From positions 5,948,746 through 6,012,745 of the forward strand of contig OZ025222.1 of NCBI GenBank assembly GCA_964019055.1: a stretch of DNA of 64,000 nt, read 5' to 3'. Both the position numbers and the translations under genes were made by a program. Below, in pieces: positions 18,520-30,585 of this stretch (positions are counted from its first letter, which is position 1; every line of letters starts with the position of its first letter). This DNA is from Anthopleura xanthogrammica. Its lineage: Eukaryota; Cnidaria; Anthozoa; Actiniaria; Actiniidae. The notes under the pieces were generated by a model. That model did not search any database. It was not told the origin of the DNA and saw only the letters and a program-made list of their open reading frames with translations.

Positions 18520-21500
18520 CTCTTCGAATGTAATGACTGTGGGCATAGGTCGTGATAGGATCTTCCTGGAAGATTATTCGCTTGTCGTCTTTTGAGGAAA
18601 GAGCAATCTTATTAACCCTTTCTGAAGTTATTTCGTGTAAGCGACTCCTAAAGACTCTCATCGTTCTCATGACTTCTTCTCCACCCAATAAGCAATCCTT
18701 ATAATGTGCAAACCGGATACTCCTTTCCACGACGCATTTCCTAACCCCCTTACACTTTTTTTCCTCTCTTCCCTCCTCTGTCAAGAAACAATACAGCTTT
18801 GATCTCAAGGTGACAAATTCCGTAATTTGTTCTCCAGCTGTTTCGTCCTTCATCATTCCTATCACTTTTTTGTTGACTATTCCTTATTCCCCTATGGTTT
18901 TCGGGGTAGTTGCTCGTATCAAACAACCTCTCGATATCCCCTTCTATGTCCTTATAAAAGTTATTCGTATTAATTTCGTAGATTAGACTATCAGTATCGG
19001 TGTATAGGAGAGTTGCCTTGTCATCATATTTCTCCTTTACGTAGTTATAGTGGAAGTCATACATGAATCTTTTGGATAAGTCCAAGATAGACATTCCTAG
19101 GTACGTTGGCTTGTTGTACTCTAAGTGTGTTCTTCTCATGTGGATTGCAGCTAAGCTTTCTGAGAATATCGTAGCTCCCACATAATTAGGCTTACGGGTT
19201 AGCTTATTCGCCTGCTTCTCATTTGTCACCAACCGTATGTCTCGTCGATTGCGAATGTTCTCCATAGTCTTCCCAAAGACAGAGTTGTTCATGAGTTTGA
19301 AGAAATCCTTCTCGAAGTCGTTCTGAGCTTTTTTCCTCAATTCTGTGTTCAGATCTATGTATTTTTTCAACCAAGGGGATTCTTCGAAAGTAATACCTCG
19401 GTGGATCTTCGTGATTTTTAATCCCTGACCCTCATAAAATCTTAGGGTGTCGTGATGAACTACATAGTGGGACTTATAGTAGAAGTTTGGGGTGAGCTTC
19501 ATTACTCCACTCTTCGACTTAAGGCGTTCAGGGGCAAGGGGATAGTCGTTATGGAGGTCGTGTAATTCCTGGGGGTACTCTAGATCCGCCTCCAAGATAC
19601 AGGGAGTCTTTTTCCAGTTCTCCAACTGCTTTTCTTCCATCCATTCAAAGCCATGGGTTGGTAAAGGTTGGGACATTGCCCACCCATAGAGGTTGTTTGC
19701 GTCTAGATAGGGTATGTAGATGGACTCCTTTCTTGGGTCATAGCCCTTCATGTACTTATTATTAGCCTTCGCATAACGCTTACTTCCCACAGAGGAAACT
19801 CCTCCTCGAATCCCGCTTTCTACCATTAAGAGCATGTCGATGTCACTAAGAAGCTCCAACTGGATGTTCGTGATTTTCAACATAGCATCCCAAGCAAGTC
19901 TGGGGGCCGTATAATACCAAGCGGGGTCTAAGTCGTAATACCTCCTACAAATAATCCTGAAGTTCTCGAAGACGTCTGCTAGGAGAAGGACGTCGGTTTT
20001 GAGGTATAAGTCGTGATAGTCTCTCATTGTTTTCATGTCGAACACCCTCCATACTTTCCACGCATGATCATGCTCTTCCTCTGTGATGTCGGTATCATTG
20101 AGCTCAGAATGAAAGGCTTCCATGGGAGGTAAGCGAGGTTCTAATTTTGTGAGGGAATCCATATACTCATAGGGATACACCCCTTTTCTCATCAATAAGT
20201 CGAGCTGTCTACCTCCATAGAACCAGCTCATGGTCTTGAACTGGTCTTTCGCCAGGTTATTAGTGAGTTTACTTAAGCTCGAGGACATAAACTTGTAGCT
20301 GTCTAAGAACCTCACTTCCATATAGATGTCGCGAATTTTCCCATCTTTGCCCCTATAGTGATTCACAACAATTCTTTTACTGAAGGAGATGTATTGTTCC
20401 TCATTTCTTGCGATACATCGGATCTTACCCTCACTGATTCCCAAGGCTTTTATGAACAGGTGAGCGTCGTATCCTGCTAGATTGTGAAAGAAAATGCGAA
20501 TGAACTTAGGGAGCTTGTAGTGAAGGTTACATTTATCATGAGCTGCTCCTCGATATCTTCCCGTGAGGAGGTTGTGATCTCTTACCTTATCATTCCCCAA
20601 CTTTTCCTTACAGATGTGGCAATGTGTTGCTTCTTGGTGTTCTTTTCGATCCTTGTCGGACATCATGAGCTTCTTTACTCTCGAAAGCTTCTCATATAAG
20701 ATTAGGACATCCTCTTCAATTGATCTAATGAAGTGTTCTCCCAAGTCTTCCTCCTCATTTTGGGCGGTGTATTTCACGATCTTGGGAGGAAGCATGTTGT
20801 CATCAGATTTGATCACGTAACAGTACCCTGATGGTTTGTGTCTTTGGTAAGGTTCCGTAGAAGGTTTCTCATGGTGGTTAGAACAAGAAGCAACTTTTTC
20901 TAACACACTCAAAATCAGCGTAGATTACGAAAGGGACTCTCATGGAATGAGGGTGGTTCTTAAAATGGAGTAGGGTTCCTTTCTTGGGTACGACGATTTT
21001 TACGGACTTGTGTTGTCCACAGTATTCGGAATGTTTTTGGAGAACGTACTCATCGGTGAAGGAGTTAAAACATCTTAAGCAAAAATGTTTCTTATGTTGG
21101 TGGTTTGATAGCTGGGAGGACAAGAGCCTCGACAAATTCTTGATCCAACAATAGTGGTTCGTTTCCTTATCGGAGATTAGTAGTAGGGTTACGGTGTGTT
21201 TCCTGTTTTCTCCATCATAAATTTTAAGGGGGTAGAGTTCCGTTTTTTCATACCCTAAGACGTTAATTGCGTAGTTCCTGTTGTTTTTCTCAAAGACTTG
21301 GATATCTCGGAGGCTTGTGGGAAAGCGAAGTCCATCCCAATTCAACCCTTTTGAATTCTCCTTAAGCGCCTCTGATATTTTCCCAGGATTAGTCTTTGGT
21401 GTAAATCGGGCTATGGTTACCGCCCACTTAAAACATTGACTGTCTTCGTTCTTGGGGTTGATGATGGCTTTCCTCAGTGCTAATTCTTCAGGAAGTGGGA

Positions 21501-22143
21501 TGTACGTGCTAGCTAGTTGGAATCTTGCAAAATGAATGCTCAAGGATACTACTTTCCTTAGGATCCAGTTCGAACCTTCTTTTTGGAATTTGCTGACTCT
21601 TTCTAGGATATCCTGGGAAAGTTTTTCATACAGCTCTATTAGATTCGTGGATTTCGTCACTCTTTCTGGTTCTGTGTGGAAATGTCCTTCGCTAGTGATT
21701 TCTTCTCCATTATTCCCAATCTTGTAAAATTCGCATAACAGATAGAGCTTCACATTTGCGGGTTTCTCATATACCCATATGGTCTCTATGATACGTTTCT
21801 TCTTCTTTCTCGTGAACTCGGCGGGGTCTGTGTCACCATCACGTCCAAGGATTCTATGTTCCTTAAGATATGATTTGAATGAGGATCTTTCCATGGTCCT
21901 TCGTCTTTCCACCCTACGATAAATGCTTCTTATTCTTCTCCTTAAGACCTTGATGCGGTTATTAATGGGCCTTCTGATAGCAGGGCGAACGATTGGTAAT
22001 AACCACTCCGAAAAATCTCTTAACTCATCCTGAATTCCTTCGGCGATAGGTGGTATTGGACTTGATCTTGGATTCGTTGGTGGAGATGGGGGTAGTATTG
22101 GTACGTTAATCTCAGGGATGGGCTTATCCATGAGGTTTGACAT
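18455..22143 (-). pseudogene. Protein-primed DNA polymerase B of the Polinton, two frameshifts
   Basis: Three consecutive frames make up one about 1,230-residue polymerase. Part 1 (22143-20878) has a Pro-rich, Arg-rich N-terminal region, a Cys-His motif (HFCLRCFNSF...HSEYC) and exonuclease motif I (VIYADFEC). The frame then shifts near 20905. Part 2 (to about 18870) has HCHICKEK, FFHNLAGYDAHLF (ExoII), YLKTDVLLLADVFE (ExoIII), YLDANNLYGWAMSQPLP (polymerase motif A), KLMNNSVFGKTMEN (motif B) and LLYTDTDSLIYEI (motif C, YTDTD). A second shift falls near 18870. Part 3 has KVIGMMKDE and LRSKLYCF. Catalytic motifs survive, but two breaks make the gene non-functional. Confidence 0.9.
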
Positions 22144-22246
22144 CTTTTTCCTTTATAGTATGTTTATATGTTCTTTAAACATATTTTTTTTCCATTTTTG
22201 CCTCCCCTCCATAGATATCAAAGAACATCTTCTTTGATATCTCACG

Positions 22247-22609
22247 TCACTTAGACTTCATCATCACATGCCCTTCAGGTAGCTCCTCTTCTTTAAAATA
22301 AGCGAAGTCATATTGTTGACCATTAATCTTAGATCGTCCGGTTTTCGCATAACCTTTTCCATCACAACACGCCTTGATGATACCAGCATTTATCCCCAAA
22401 CGCTTTTGTGTCGCATACATGCTGTAAAAATAGGTCTTTTCTTCGGTGAGTAGACTCGTGGCTATTACGCACTTCCTATTCTTGCGGCTGTTTGCTAGAT
22501 AGGAATAATCACTCTTTTTGGGTGGCGTAGGTGGTTCTTCGGGGGGTGGGGCTTGTGGCGCAGGCGGCGGTGGTGGTGCAGGTGGTTCGTTTTGAGTAAG
22601 TTGGTTCAT
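22247..22609 (-). CDS. NUMOD-like DNA-binding protein encoded within the Polinton TIR
   Basis: 120 codons, ATG start. Residues about 8-32 are a Pro-rich linker; about 60-110 (YATQKRLGINAGIIKACCDGK, then GRSKINGQQYDF) resemble the NUMOD/helix-turn-helix modules that accompany homing endonucleases, where a helix pair is followed by Gly-rich and aromatic residues. No nuclease domain is attached. It lies wholly inside the right terminal repeat, so an intact element would carry two copies; the left one is deleted. A role in binding the ends or regulating transcription is inference. Confidence 0.45.
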   Translation of the reverse strand: MNQLTQNEPPAPPPPPAPQAPPPEEPPTPPKKSDYSYLANSRKNRKCVIATSLLTEEKTYFYSMYATQKRLGINAGIIKACCDGKGYAKTGRSKINGQQYDFAYFKEEELPEGHVMMKSK

Positions 22610-22884
22610 GACGTGTTTGCGTGCTTTTCTGGATATGCCTTTCCTACTTTTTTGGGAAAGAGTGTCTTCACGAAGGCAAGTGGGTGGGGGTATGGGGAAT
22701 AGTTCGTAGGTGCCGGGTTGTGAAGGGTGATTAAGGGTGATTAAGGGTAAGGGTGATGGTTTGTCTTTGACGTTTTTGTTTTTGCTTTTGCTTCTTCTTC
22801 ATTTGTCTTTGGTTTTGGGTTTCTTTACATATAGGCAATATTTTTTTTGATTTTTTCCTTCTTTGGATTTCCTCCGTTTTTTCA
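22610..22884. other. TIR spacer without gene
   Basis: G/T-rich sequence with GGTGATTAAGG repeats and a pyrimidine-biased TTTTGC stretch. It probably contains the promoter of the 22247-22609 gene; no motif can be named. Confidence 0.4.
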
Positions 22885-22885
22885 T

Positions 22886-23120
22886 CGGAAATTTCGGCAG
22901 CGCTTCGTCTTCCATCACACCTAAGATTTCGGCAGCGTGACGCCTTTCATCACACCTAAAATTTCGGCAGCGTGACGCCTTTCGTCACACCTAAGAATTT
23001 CGGCAGCGTGACGCCTTTCATCACACCTAAAATTTCGGCAGCGTGACGCCTTTCATCACACCTAAAATTTCGGCAGCGTGACGCCTTACTTGAGCTGATT
23101 GAGGAAAATTTCGGCAGCGT
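22886..23120. repeat. 35-bp tandem repeat in right TIR
   Basis: Six to seven units of AATTTCGGCAGCGTGACGCC plus a CTTTCATCACACCTA half, the last two with a TTGAGCTGATTGAGG variant half. The left arm has only two such units (7878-7950). Each unit has a conserved core GGCAGCGTGACGCC, which could bind a protein; iteron-like function is inference. Confidence 0.7.
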
Positions 23121-23440
23121 GACGCCTTAGTTGAGCTGATTGGAAGGTGTGGGTCTCCATTCACTGGGAATATCGACAGTGGTTCCCCCTTGGGGTAAAA
23201 CGTGATAAGGTGAGGCGTGGGTCTCTAATTCACTGGGAATTTCGACCGTGATTTGTTGAGGTGTGCGTCCCTAATTCACTGGGAATTTTGACGATGGGAA
23301 AAGGCTTTCTTTATATATAGACAAGATTCTTTTCAAAAAAAAATTCATTGGATTTTTCTTCCTTAGGTGGGGTTTGGTGGACTGTGGTTGACTGTGGTGA
23401 AAATTTGCCCAGTCTGGCCCATTTAAGGGGGGTGTGAGAG

Positions 23441-23490
23441 ATGTGGGGGATTTGGGGGATTTGGGGGGATTTGGGGGATTTTGGGGAAGG
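23441..23490 (+). other. G-quadruplex-prone tract in right Polinton TIR
   Basis: Mirror copy of the tract at 7505-7566: runs of four to six G separated by ATTT or ATTTT, on the plus strand. In both arms the G-rich strand is the one running 5'-3' toward the element's outer end. Confidence 0.6.
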
Positions 23491-23623
23491 TTTTCTTTAT
23501 ATATGGTGGTTTTGGGGAAAAACCGGTTTTGGGCGGTCTGTAAAGATATGTAAAGAAAATGTAAATATCATCTGTAAAATATAAAGAAGGTTGCCAGAAT
23601 CGGCCTTTCTACACTACTCGAGT

Positions 23624-23925
23624 GACAGTGAGTCATATGTAGCATCTACGTTTATCTTTACAAAAATCTTCAGTTTAATGAAGCCTGAACCTTCGCGGCA
23701 TTTTTATCACATTTGAAACTTCTCCTAAGCACAAAAGTCACAGAGTAGATGACAGATCATAAAAAATTCAGTTTTATGCTTCATGACGTTGGTGCCTGCA
23801 GAATATATCTACCAGTATATGGTGTAGTAGTTATCTTCTCTGGTAATATGAAACAAGATTTATCAATTTAACGTTTGTTTTCCGTTGTGGTTCAATGATT
23901 ACTTACTTACTACTACTTTTCACAG
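23624..23925 (+). other. End of intron 1
   Basis: Host intron after the right target duplication. It ends in a pyrimidine-rich tract and TTTTCACAG at 23917-23925. Nothing else seen. Confidence 0.5.
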
Positions 23926-24149
23926 GAAAACCAAGATCAACAGTGCTTAAAACAGAGGACATATTGGGACAGAAATGCTGTTCAGACATGAAGTGCATCG
24001 CGAAATTGCCGCTGGAACAAATTCAAAAAGCAAGAAAAATTTTTTGTGAGCAATATCCCACATACGAATTGCAGTGCAAGATGATTTTAAATTGGTTGGA
24101 GTCAAATCAACCCGAGGAAGGAAAGTTTCTCTTTTTATGTCTCAGCTAA

Positions 24150-24690
24150 AACTATACTACCTTACTGCAATACAATATAAACTTAGCTGATGCTCACGGA
24201 GTTCCTGTCTGAAATGATGTATACCGAGATGATGATATATAATGATGTATAAATGAATGGACGGGCGGGCAGGCGAACGACGAAAATTAAAAGGCGTCGT
24301 TTAATCAGTCCATAATTAATGATTTGTTTGGCGAGCGATGTTGAAACGTACCATCATGTGATATTGACCCTGTACAATGAACCAAATTAAGTATGGCTGA
24401 AAATACTAGTTTCCGTACTATTTTCATGTCTGAACATTTTGAAAGTGTAAAATTTTCATTCTAAGATTACAAAGAGGAGGATAAATAATTCCGCACAGAT
24501 ACAGTTACGTTACGAGATGATAAATAAGAAACCGTTTAAAAAGGTGATTGCCCTTTTCAGTAAACAATTAATCTCTATCATATAGAATTAATTAAGAAAT
24601 ATCTCCTATTTTATAACATTTTTGAGAGAAAGATCGTCTATGTTGCCTAAGTTACGATGAACTAACGCTGCAACTTTTCCTAACTGATCT
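24150..24690 (+). other. Intron of the DUF7869-type gene
   Basis: AT-rich; one GGACGGGCGGGCAGGCGAACG patch near 24260. No ORF or RNA recognised. Confidence 0.4.
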
Positions 24691-25381
24691 GTGCAGGGTC
24701 AACGTCATATAACAATAGAAAAAGTCAAACAAAAACTTAGAACAATGGGTTTCCAAACCATGTTGTCAGAAAGTCCAACGATCCAAGAAGGCGCTGAAAA
24801 TCTGATTCTTTAATGCAATCTTAGGTATACCTGTTTGCTGGAAAGCATGGATTACAGTCCATGGAATAACGAAAAGACGCTTCCAGTACCTGAAGAAAGA
24901 TTTTCTAAATGGGAGAAGAAACGAGATCCATGGGTCGTTTTTGAACGTACCCTTGTCAGAAGAATCTGACAAAGTCATTCGCTTTTTGGAAAAATACTTT
25001 TCTGACAACTGTGATTACATGCCGAACACGAAGAACTGGCATTTACCATCTTCGATCAAGAAAAACTAAGTGTTTAATTCGTTTCATTAAAAGCGTCAGC
25101 CTAGAAAAGATGATTGAAAGAATGGAGCGGCTTATGATGCACTTAGCTATTCAAAGGCCGTTGGATTTCTTTTTCAAAAATTTCTTAACAAATCTTATGA
25201 AAAAACCTACTTATTAAATCATAATTTAATGTTAACAGTCTTTTTTTCATCTTTAGGAGAATCGTTTTGGCAAATGCGATACTTGTTCCACCATTAAAGA
25301 GCAGATAAAGACAACTGCGTCATTTCCTTTGCAAAGCGTAGCTGTCCAAGAAAGGAAACGAAACCACTTGGAATTTGTCCG

Positions 25382-25864
25382 GTAAACAACTTTTACTTGA
25401 AATACCATATAGGATGGTATTTCCTCTATTTATTATTATAGTTACGGGTGCACTCACGTAGAGCCTCAAAAAGTCGTTTTTTCTTTTTCGCTCTTTCTCT
25501 CTCTATCTGTCGTTTCTTTTATTCCTTTTCATTCGTTCTCCTCGCATTAAGGAATAGATGGGGCTAGAGGTCCATGGTTTAATCCACAGGTTTTCCACGT
25601 GTGTTTCGATGTTGTTTCGACTTCTTTCTGTTCTATGTAGCTGTAGCTTTAAATACCCATAATAAGGAGTACTGATAGTTTGACGGGGTTAGGTGCGCAC
25701 CTTCGAGCGCTTTATACATGAGACCCTGGATCGGGAGAATTGGACAACCACTCCCTGCTTTATATAAGTAATATAAATTGCCTTTGCCTTTTTTGCCTCC
25801 CTCCCTCTCTCCCTTTGTTGCTAATAGTAATTTGTAATCATAAAACATTCCTTTCAAATTACAG
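25382..25864 (+). other. Intron of the DUF7869-type gene
   Basis: Begins GTAAAC, ends TTACAG. Contains CT-rich patches near 25490 and 25795 and no ORF of note. Confidence 0.4.
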
Positions 25865-26872
25865 AAAAGAAAGAATATCCTATCTTAATAGAGCCGCCAG
25901 TGCCCACAGGGAGCCAAACAAGTTTTTTTCGGTTGCGATAGACGGGATGGATCAAAGAAAGACAGAAATTCATTTTACTGCGTGGAGACACAGTACACTT
26001 GAAAAGTCATGGAGACTAAAAGTGCATGTTGTTGGTGCGATAGTTCATGGCAGGCACCCCATAATGTTCCTTTACTATCAGCAGGTGGCACATGATTCAG
26101 ACCTTACATGCAACATCCTAATGCAGGTATGTGCTAAATCGTTTTCAATACGAGCATTTCACAGAAAGCCAAGATAACTACTGGGACAAGGAGGTTCTTG
26201 TTTTTTAGTCCATTTGGGCACCTGGGAACCAACTTTTTTACGACGAGTTTAGGCTTGGTCGCGATAGTTACATGACAGTTGATTATTATTTTCTTTTATC
26301 ATTACAGACTTGTTGGTTACACAGAGATCTGCTACCAGACACGATCTACATCCAGCTGGACAACACATGCAAGGAAAACAATCAGTTCGTGTTTGCATTT
26401 CTTGCATACCTGGTGGAAAGAAACGTTTTTGAAAAGGTATATCTTTTTCAAAGAAGCAAAATATCAAAAACTTATTAAAAAGCCTTAACTTTTTTTTTGA
26501 AGTTTTTATTCATTTAACTTTCAGATCGTAGTTTCGTTCCTGCCAGTGGGCCACACCCACTTGACGTGGACCAGATGTTTTCGCGTTTATCAGTGGCCAT
26601 CGCCCGAAGAGGAGCGAAAACATACCAAGATCTGTTAAGACAGATAAGAACTTGTCACACACACACTCAGGGGGATGTGAACCAAGAAGGCTTGAAGCCA
26701 CAATTTGCACGGATAGATAACGTATATGCAATACGAGAATGGCTACAGCCGTATTGTATCAACATCCACGCGTTACGAGACTTCCATCAGTTTGTCTTCC
26801 TGGTCAGGGAAGACGAGGAGGGTAACGAGAAGTGCTTTATAGACATGGACTACATGGTCCAAACATGGCTTC

Positions 26873-29778
26873 TTGTGTCTTTCACCTCCTGATCTACACT
26901 CTTCTATCGAAATTACTATATTTATGGACATTTCAAATAATCCTGGACCTCAAGGCGATAGATTGAATCCACCATCTCTTAATAGACATCTTAAGAAATC
27001 TAAGAATACTGAACTATCCGTTTTCTACGCCAATGCAAGAAGCATTGTTAATAAGATTACGTCTCTAACCCTTGAAATTCAAAATGAATCTTATGACATA
27101 ATCGTCCTTACTGAAACCCACCTGGACAATACTATTGCTGATGCTGAAATTTTTCCCAACAATTATGTGGTATTCAGATCTGACCGTAAGAGTAATGGTC
27201 GTCTTGGTGGTGGTGTGCTAATAGCCGTCCGTGAACCTATCAAAGCTTATCCCCGAGATTTTCCACAAAACGAGTCTGAAATGTTATTTATCGACATCAT
27301 GTTTATTAACAACAGAAAGACAACGATTGGAGTTTTCTATAGACCACCTAATTCTACTATCCAACCGCTCATAGATTTACAATCCGTTGTGCAGAATCTT
27401 TCAACTTCAGAACTTGTACTGCTTGGTGATTTCAACTTACCTGATTTTGACTGGACTGAAAACAAAGCCCTAAACAACTCTGAAAACTACAGCATCTTAA
27501 TGGATATTATTTATGATCTTAATACTTCTTAACTCAGTTGGTTTACGAACCCACAAGAGAGAATAATATTCTGGATCTTGTGATCTCCTCTTCAGTCGAC
27601 GTCGTTGAAAATTTAATTGTTGGAGAACCCTTTTCAGACCACAACTCTATATCGTTTATGCTAACAGGCCAGCCCTACGTTCAACTTCAATCAAAAAAAT
27701 CAGTTTATTGTTATAAGAAGGCTGACTGGATGCACCTGAAATCTCTGCTCTCTTACATCCCTTGGAATTGTGTATTTCTTTACGATGACATTGATGAAGT
27801 ATGGGCTCATTGGAAAGACCTACTGCTCTGTGCGGTCGATGAATGCATCCCGAAAGTAAAAGTTAAAAAAAGACGAAATGTTCCATGGATTACCAAAGAT
27901 CTAGTATTGCTATGTAGAAAGAAAAAGGCACTCTACGGAAAGGCTAAAAAATCTCAAGATCCTCGAATATGGACGAAATACCACGAACTCAATAACTCTG
28001 TTAAAAGAAAATGTAACGAAGCTCGATGGGAGTACTTAAACAGCTTATCTCATAAACTGATGGATAACGAAAACCCAAAACCATTCTGGAATTACGTCAA
28101 ATCCAAGCGAAAAGGAACAAACGATATTGTGTCCCTAAAAGTTGGCGATTCCGTTTTAACAGATGATCTTAGTATTTCCTACAGCATGAATTCATATTTT
28201 TCGTCTGTGTTTACGCATGAAGAATATGATAATTTCCCAACACTTCACTGCGCCATGGATACAAAGCTAGATACCATCCATTGTCTAAAATCTGTCTAAA
28301 ATAACGAGAACAAGTCCCCAGGGCCAGACAACATACCAACCTTGGTTCTAAAGAACTGTGCTGTTGAACTAGCACCATCACTAACACGTATATTAAATAT
28401 GTCCTTCTCATCCGGAACAGTACCAGAAGAATGGAAATTAGCTAACATATCTCCAATTTTCAAGAAAGGTTCAAAACACTGTAGAGAAAACTACCGTCCA
28501 ATTTCTCTAACTAGCATCGTTTGCAAGGTTGGGGAAAAAATCGTCCGTAACAGAATTCTAAGTTTCTGGCACGACATCAACTTATTCAACGATAACCAGT
28601 TTGCATATCTGGAAGGCCGATCTACTGTCTCCCAACTACTGAGTACAATACACGACTGGACCCGGTTTAGAAATTGTCGCACCCCTACCGATATTCTGTT
28701 CCTCGACCTAGCCAAAGCCTTTGATAGTGTCCCTCATGAAAGGCTCCTTTTAAAGCTGTACAACAACGGCATTTACGGACGTCTCCTTGATTGGTTCAGG
28801 CACTTCCTTATAGGTCGAAAACAAAGAGTAGTAGTCAGAGGAACGCCGTCCGAATGGTCACCGGTAATTTCAGGAACACCACAAGGAACAATTCTTGGTC
28901 CAATCCTGTTCCTTCTGTACATAAATGATATAACTGAGAACATTTCTTCTACAACAAAACTCTATGCTGACCACACTAAAATCTATAGAGCCATTCAAGA
29001 CCAGACCACTGACTGTGCTGCGTTACAAGCGGACCTTGACAACTTAAACCGTTGGGCTACAGCGTGGCAGCTAACATTCAACGCCGACAAATGCGAAGCT
29101 ATGAGAATCACCCACTCGCGAGACAAATCTACTACAAGCTATACTCTCGGCTCAACCCCCCTGAAAGATGTCAACTCATTTAAAGATCTTGGAGTCACAG
29201 TTACAAGAGATTTATCCTGGGGAAACCACATCAACAACACAGTCAATAAGGCCAATAAAGTCCTTGGAACTATTAAACGCTCTGTTGGAACTGCTAACAC
29301 TAACACTTTTTCATTACTATATATTTCTCTAGTTAGGCCTATTCTAGAATATGCGGCACCAGTCTGGTCCCCATATCTCGTCAAAGATATACATGCCTTA
29401 GAAAAAATGCAACGCAGAGCCTCCAGGCTAGCGCTTCGTCAAAGAAGAGGGGAAATGTCTTACGAGGAAAGATGTAAGCTCCTGGGGTGGGCCACCTTAT
29501 CTCTTAGGAGGGAATACCTATCCTTGATTGAGTGCTATAAAATAGTCTTTGGTTACAGTCACCTCGAATTTAAAGAATACTTTGAACCAGCTAAGCTTAT
29601 ATCGACACGCGCGAATCACTCCTTCAAACTTTATCATAAGCCAGCAAAAGTTAATTGTTATAAAAACTCTTTCTTTATAACAATCGTTAAATCCTGGAAT
29701 ATTCTACCCAAGAAGGTAGTTGAGGCTGGAACTTTTTCATCATTCAAAAACGAACTTAAAGCTTATTTAAATGTATGA
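26873..29778 (+). pseudogene. CR1-like ORF2, three breaks
   Basis: The 2A-like DISNNPGP (26927-26950) precedes the endonuclease (VFYANARSIVN, VLTETHLDN, YRPPNSTI, LLGDFNLPDFDW). The frame breaks at 27530 just after this, resumes (VYEPTRENNILDL, SDHNSI), and is cut by a TAA at 28297 before the RT (SPGPDNIPT, NYRPISLTSI, DLAKAFDSVPHE, GTPQGTILGP). The catalytic box reads YADH instead of YADD, so the polymerase would be dead even without the frame breaks. Confidence 0.8.
26927..26950 (+). other. 2A-like motif DISNNPGP in CR1 copy 2
   Basis: Fits D-V/I-x-x-N-P-G-P with Ser in place of the consensus Glu. It directly follows an ATG (26924), so little leader remains in this copy. Confidence 0.5.
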
Positions 29779-30499
29779 CTTTATTATGAATGATTTTTTT
29801 TTTTTTTTTTTTTTTAATAATTTATTGAATTCTTATATTAGACAGACTATGTTGCGACCGTCGTTCCCGACTGGCGGCGCCGCGTCCTGGGCGGTAGTCT
29901 CAACGTGCTGAGAGCTTGTCTGTTGTGGGTTGGGGTATCCGTCCGGGACTGTGTCGCTGTCGGTTGGGGATGACGGTCGGAACATAGATCATAGATCACT
30001 GCTGCTGCTTCGTTTGTGTGTACGTTTCGCGTTTTCGGGAGTTCTCACATAGGGCTAACCTCCAAACTTCCTTTCAGGATGCTTATTTAATTTATTTATT
30101 TTAGCTGCGTGTTAGTTTCTGCTTTGGCTCTCCTATATGTTTTATTCTATGTCACTGATAATTTGCGTCCTGAATAAAATACTATTATTATTATAAAGCC
30201 ATGGTGTACTGGCTGAACGTGGGACAGGGAAGCTTTCCCTTCCCTTGGACCAATATTATTACGAAAACCTGAAGGAATCCCTGACTTGGTTAAGCCAAAT
30301 TTTGTAGAAGTTGGCTTCGAAAGGATAAAGAAGACGGTGGAGAAGTGTGGGGAAATGGCAATTTTGAATTCCCACGACGTCGAACTATGGGACAATTTTC
30401 TGACTGAGGAGAGAGAATACCAAAAGACATACGAAGATCTTGAAAGTATCGATTACAGTAAGTTATAAAAGAGATCTAAGGGACTGTGCAATAATGACC

Positions 30500-30585
30500 A
30501 GGAAGGGAGGGGGGGGGGGGGCGAAAAACCAGAGGGGGGCATTACATAAAATTGATGCCAAGATGGGGGGGGGGGGGGGGCCAAA
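30500..30585 (+). repeat. Poly-G runs in intron
   Basis: Two G runs of about ten (GGGAGGGGGGGGGGGGC-like near 30510 and again near 30570) in two similar ~60-bp blocks (AGGGGGGCATTACATAAAA / CCAAAGTAAAATC). Length is uncertain in any assembly. Confidence 0.6.

Larger units (their letters stand above)
7381..23618. mobile_element. Maverick/Polinton, 16,238 bp, decayed
   Basis: The ends are AGTAGTGTAGAAAGGCC and its exact complement (AG...CT termini), with long terminal inverted repeats and a target duplication. Cargo in order: small protein (+), a block of minus-strand structural genes including minor capsid candidates, major capsid protein (-), integrase (+), protein-primed PolB (-) and a small DNA-binding-like protein inside the right repeat. 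Nearly every long gene has at least one lesion. No A32/FtsK-like ATPase (no GxxGxGKT in these ORFs) and no adenain-like protease could be found, and the distal part of the capsid gene is missing. Nested insertions occupy about 13.37-16.56 kb. It is a dead copy in a host intron. Confidence 0.95.
22211..23618. repeat. Right terminal inverted repeat of the Polinton (1,408 bp)
   Basis: Begins inside with ATAGATATCAAAGAACATC, a hairpin (22214-22241) shared with the left arm, includes the 120-codon gene and the 35-bp repeats, and ends with CTACACTACT. Apart from about 770 bp missing from the left arm, the two arms match in inverted order. Confidence 0.8.
7376..23623. repeat. 5-bp target-site duplication (CGAGT) flanking the Polinton
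   Basis: CGAGT occurs at 7376-7380 immediately before the left AGTAGTGTAG terminus and at 23619-23623 immediately after the right terminus. Polintons usually make 6-bp duplications; the sixth base differs here (A against G), so either one base has changed or the true duplication is 5 bp. Confidence 0.65.
26868..30190 (+). mobile_element. CR1-like non-LTR retrotransposon, copy 2, inserted in a host exon
   Basis: Starts within the DUF7869 exon after MDYMVQTW codons (about 26867) and ends at a TACTATTATTATTAT tail (30180-30193), after which the host reading resumes. Between the ORF stop (29778) and the tail is a 3' UTR with a 20-base T run at 29795 and a GC-rich patch. Orientation is the same as the host gene. 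Confidence 0.8.
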
